Shown here piece by piece: positions 62,401 through 64,000 of a DNA stretch of 64,000 bases (positions are counted from its first letter, which is position 1; every line of letters begins with the position of its first letter). This stretch comes from Aquabacter sp040049275 (GTDB lineage Bacteria; Pseudomonadota; Alphaproteobacteria; Rhizobiales; Xanthobacteraceae). The notes under the pieces are model-generated. The model saw nothing but the letters and a program-made list of their open reading frames with translations, was not told the origin of the DNA and ran no database searches. The stretch spans positions 186,001-250,000 of the forward strand of contig NZ_JBDZDT010000006.1 of NCBI RefSeq assembly GCF_040049275.1, in the 5' to 3' direction. A program made the position numbers and the translations under genes.

Positions 62401-64000
62401 ACCAGGCCGTTATTGGTCAGCGTTCCGCCGGTGGAGAACACCCGGTAGACGCCCACCCCGTTCCCCAGCCCACCTTCCAGGTTCAGGGTGCCGTTGACCG
62501 TGGCGTTTCCGGTGACGGTGAAGATGCTGCCCGCGGGCACGGGCGACAGCAGATTGATGGTGGTGATGGCCCCGGCACCCATCATCAGCGCGCCCATGGT
62601 GAGCCCGCCGATGTTGGACCCTTGCGTGGTCCAGCCCAGCGCGCCGCCCGCGGCCACGCTCACCGCCCCGGTGATGGTGCCGCCCACCCCTTCCAGCGTC
62701 GCTCCCGAGGCGACGGTGACATTGCCGCCCAGCACGCCCGCGGAGGTGCCGCCGTGGTTGCTGACGAAGAGGATGCCCTCGTTCACCTGCGTGGTGCCGG
62801 CAAAGGCGCTGCTGTTGCCGCCGAGCGTGAAGGATTCCGTGCCCTGCTTGATGAAGGTACCGGTGCCTGAAAGCGACCCGGCATAGTCGAGGAAGCCGGT
62901 CTGCGCCACCATCGTCAGGGTCTTGTCCGCCAGCGCCACAACACCGCCCGCCGAGGTGCCCGAAAGATTGTTGACGGTCGCCCCGGAGGTGGTGCCGGAA
63001 ATGTCCAGGGTCCCGCTCACCACGACACCCGATGAGGCCGCGATCCCGCCCGTGCCGGACAAGGCCAGCGTGCCGGCTTCGATGGTGGTCAAACCCTGAT
63101 AGATATTGGCTGCGGTCAGGGTGAGGGTGCCGGTGCCCTGCTTGGTCAGCCCGCCCACGCCCGACAGGACCGGGCTGATGCCGATGGCAAAGCCGTTGGT
63201 GTCGATGAAGGCCCCGCCCGCCCGGATGTCGATCTCGTTCGACCTCAAGCCGGACAGAAATTCAGAGATGTCACGGCGCGCCCGCAGCCCGCCGCCGTCG
63301 AAGACGAGTTGCGCGGTTCCCGAGATCCGCAGAATCTGTTCCGCCTCGAGCATGCCGCGCCCGTCGCTGGCGCTGCCCTTGAGGTTGATCGTGCCGGAAG
63401 AAGACGGGGAGGTGAAGCCGGTGTAGGCGATCACGGTCGTGACAGTGCCGCCGGCATCGATGGTGAGCGTGCCGCTACCATCCTTGCCCACGAAAAGAGT
63501 CTGGTGTCCGACGTTCCAGCTCGCGCCCGCGCCCGTCACCAGCACGGCCCCGGTCATGCCGCCACCGAGGCCTATGGTTTGATCATCGCGCCCACCACCC
63601 AGCTGCCCGGTGATGCGCAGCATCCCGTTATTTACGTTCGTTACCCCTGCGTAGGCGGAGCTGTCACCGGAAAGGGTCAGTATTCCCGTCCCCTCCTTCA
63701 TCAAGGCGCCGGTCCCCGTGAAGCTGCCGGCGAAGGTGGCGTCGGCGGTCTGCGTCACGGTGAGGGGCCCGCCCCCCAGCGCCACCACACCGCTCGCCGA
63801 TGTGCCCGACAAAGTGTTGATGGTCGCGCCGACGGCGGAAACGTCCAGCGTGCCGTTCACCACCACGTTGGACGATGCGGCTATGCTATCCGCGTTGTAC
63901 AGAGCCAGCGTGCCGGCTTCGATGGTGGTCGCGCCCTGATAGGTATTGGTCCCGCTCAGGGAGAACGAGCCGGCGCCCTGCTTGGTGAGGCCCCCCACAC
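59469..64000 (-). CDS. large autotransporter, C-terminal part (5' end outside window)
   Basis: At least 1509 residues of a type Va autotransporter; the frame is still open at the end of the window. Most of the visible part is a passenger made of autotransporter-associated beta-strand repeats of the form GTGALTKTGAGTIILSGDNT then YQGGTVLQAGTL, repeated about every 60-110 residues and predicted to form a long beta helix. A Gly run (about 13 Gly near 60620-60660) links it to the C-terminal 12-strand barrel of about 270 residues (FWAQGFGAWSRIDGNGNA), which ends in the classic TLRF terminal Phe. It is probably surface exposed for adhesion or biofilm. The signal peptide lies outside the window. Confidence 0.95.
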   Translation of the reverse strand, partial: VGGLTKQGAGSFSLSGTNTYQGATTIEAGTLALYNADSIAASSNVVVNGTLDVSAVGATINTLSGTSASGVVALGGGPLTVTQTADATFAGSFTGTGALMKEGTGILTLSGDSSAYAGVTNVNNGMLRITGQLGGGRDDQTIGLGGGMTGAVLVTGAGASWNVGHQTLFVGKDGSGTLTIDAGGTVTTVIAYTGFTSPSSSGTINLKGSASDGRGMLEAEQILRISGTAQLVFDGGGLRARRDISEFLSGLRSNEIDIRAGGAFIDTNGFAIGISPVLSGVGGLTKQGTGTLTLTAANIYQGLTTIEAGTLALSGTGGIAASSGVVVSGTLDISGTTSGATVNNLSGTSAGGVVALADKTLTMVAQTGFLDYAGSLSGTGTFIKQGTESFTLGGNSSAFAGTTQVNEGILFVSNHGGTSAGVLGGNVTVASGATLEGVGGTITGAVSVAAGGALGWTTQGSNIGGLTMGALMMGAGAITTINLLSPVPAGSIFTVTGNATVNGTLNLEGGLGNGVGVYRVFSTGGTLTNNGLVLGQTPSGGYVFQIDTETTSLDVVVTTPDTSLQYWSADGTTRGGSGTWTSSNPWLGVNGGYAPWAGQVGVFDGAPGIVMVDGTQGFGTLEFMTAGFTVQAGTAGVLDLGAGGLLWAEGEDTTATVSAPITGTGALTKTGAGTIILSGDNTYQGGTVLQAGTLIVSSDVNLGAAFGALTFAGGDLETTASLTSTRNVVLASNGMINPGEDTTLTLTGTVSGAGGIILGSGTLVLAGTNTYQGGTTLYGSTVQVSSDANLGAASGGLTFNGGTLATTASFSSARNAVLNAPTTTNGASIPGNGVFDTAGGTALTLSGVVSGTGALTKTGGGTLILAGANTYGGGTTVSSGTLVLGSSTAAGTGAIAMAGGTTLGFANGVNVANAIALGGNVTFDLASGSATASGPLSGAGNIAFTGGGIIGLTGDSSAFTGTTTVTGTLSINGTLGGSITVASGGTLKGNGTTGAITLNGGSIIAPGNSPGTIHANGPVVFGAGSIYQVDVTPQGQHDLITSTGAVTINNGAGVQVIAVPGVYAPNATYAILTTSGLVSGTFGSVTSDFAFLTPTLSYDSQNAYLTLTYNDGSGGGGGGGGGGGGGSSPRFASYATSANTFAVANAAQALGVGNPLFNAIVTLPVSGVPGTFNALSGEVYPSAMSVFQDESLILRRAVLDRARVPVRAPSSAPLAYATTAPSGTDVIEVPGTPNAFWAQGFGAWSRIDGNGNAATISGDVSGLFVGYDRTFSTGTSDWRLGFAAGYSSSNYQVDARSSSFSSDNAHVAVYGGGSFGSLGVRFGGAYSWADISANRAVIFPGFYNALTADTSARTGQVFGEVGYGLSFTTVNVEPFAGLAYVNVNLSDFTEIGGPAALTGYGGSEGVTYSTLGARISVPFAFGTIPTAFKGTLAWQHAFGDTTPEALFAFGPAAQPFAISGVPIATDAALIEAGLDMAVTANASLSIFYAGQLAETDTNNMLKGSFTLRF

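Noticed and set aside
59469..64000. Regularly spaced similar sequences that could suggest a CRISPR array
   Set aside because: They lie in one long open frame and encode autotransporter beta-strand repeats. Unit lengths vary and there are no spacers or cas genes.
1..64000. Search for tRNA genes, integrase or attachment sites marking a genomic island
   Set aside because: No tRNA-like cloverleaf, integrase, transposase or direct-repeat boundary was recognised by eye. A covariance-model scan would be needed to exclude RNA genes.

Overview
The window reads as chromosome of a high-GC alphaproteobacterium, most likely order Hyphomicrobiales and probably near Xanthobacteraceae (Xanthobacter, Azorhizobium or Ancylobacter). 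This placement is inference. It rests on the codon bias, on DUF1491, DUF2189, DUF6481, UPF0260 and DUF1214/DUF1254 genes typical of that group, and on short inverted repeats of the kind common in those genomes. No tRNA, rRNA, CRISPR array, integrase or intact insertion sequence was seen.

Layout. (1) 1-3.2 kb: end of a sarcosine oxidase operon (soxA partial, soxG, purU). (2) 3.3-16.5 kb: ordinary chromosome with an allophanate hydrolase, a class A penicillin-binding protein followed by a DUF1214/DUF1254 pair, a tightly overlapping histidine kinase / peptidoglycan-binding protein / DUF1491 operon, and several small or uncharacterised genes. (3) 16.7-25.8 kb: a large winged-helix/NTPase regulator divergent from an operon of isochorismatase-like hydrolase, chloroperoxidase-like hydrolase, XapX protein, YtcJ-like amidohydrolase with a Cys-rich tail, DoxX protein and MFS exporter. 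(4) 25.8-28.2 kb: a decayed glutathione S-transferase, then a PQQ-type sugar dehydrogenase and a small cytochrome c. (5) 28.4-35.5 kb: an iron uptake locus (ECF sigma, FecR, TonB receptor with STN domain, FhuD-like and FhuB-like proteins) in which the expected ATPase fhuC is absent.

(6) 35.5-44.4 kb is the most interesting part. An omega-aminotransferase and an alanine dehydrogenase face a convergent operon of a PotABCD-like ABC importer and an amidohydrolase. An XRE-cupin regulator is divergent from the importer. The two outward promoters carry a nearly identical 25-base imperfect palindrome (22 of 25 identical). The importer operon also begins with a degenerate copy of the first 33 codons of the aminotransferase gene, whose stop overlaps an ATPase start. 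This looks like one nitrogen-compound uptake and degradation regulon: import, hydrolysis by an amidohydrolase (with an unusual His-Asn-Cys where His-x-His is expected), transamination onto pyruvate, and recycling of alanine to pyruvate plus ammonia.

(7) 44.7-47.3 kb: a beta-propeller LVIVD protein with a Bug-type solute-binding protein, and a gene fragment. (8) 47.3-52.8 kb: a heavy-metal-type RND efflux operon with two small extra genes and no outer-membrane factor. (9) 53.5-55.5 kb: a possible short leader gene with terminator, SelO, and an MFS remnant. (10) 55.5-59.3 kb: an IclR regulator divergent from a Bug solute-binding protein and a thiamine-diphosphate enzyme; the control region holds the same 17-base palindrome twice in opposite orientation. 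(11) 59.5-64 kb: the C-terminal part of a very large autotransporter that runs out of the window.
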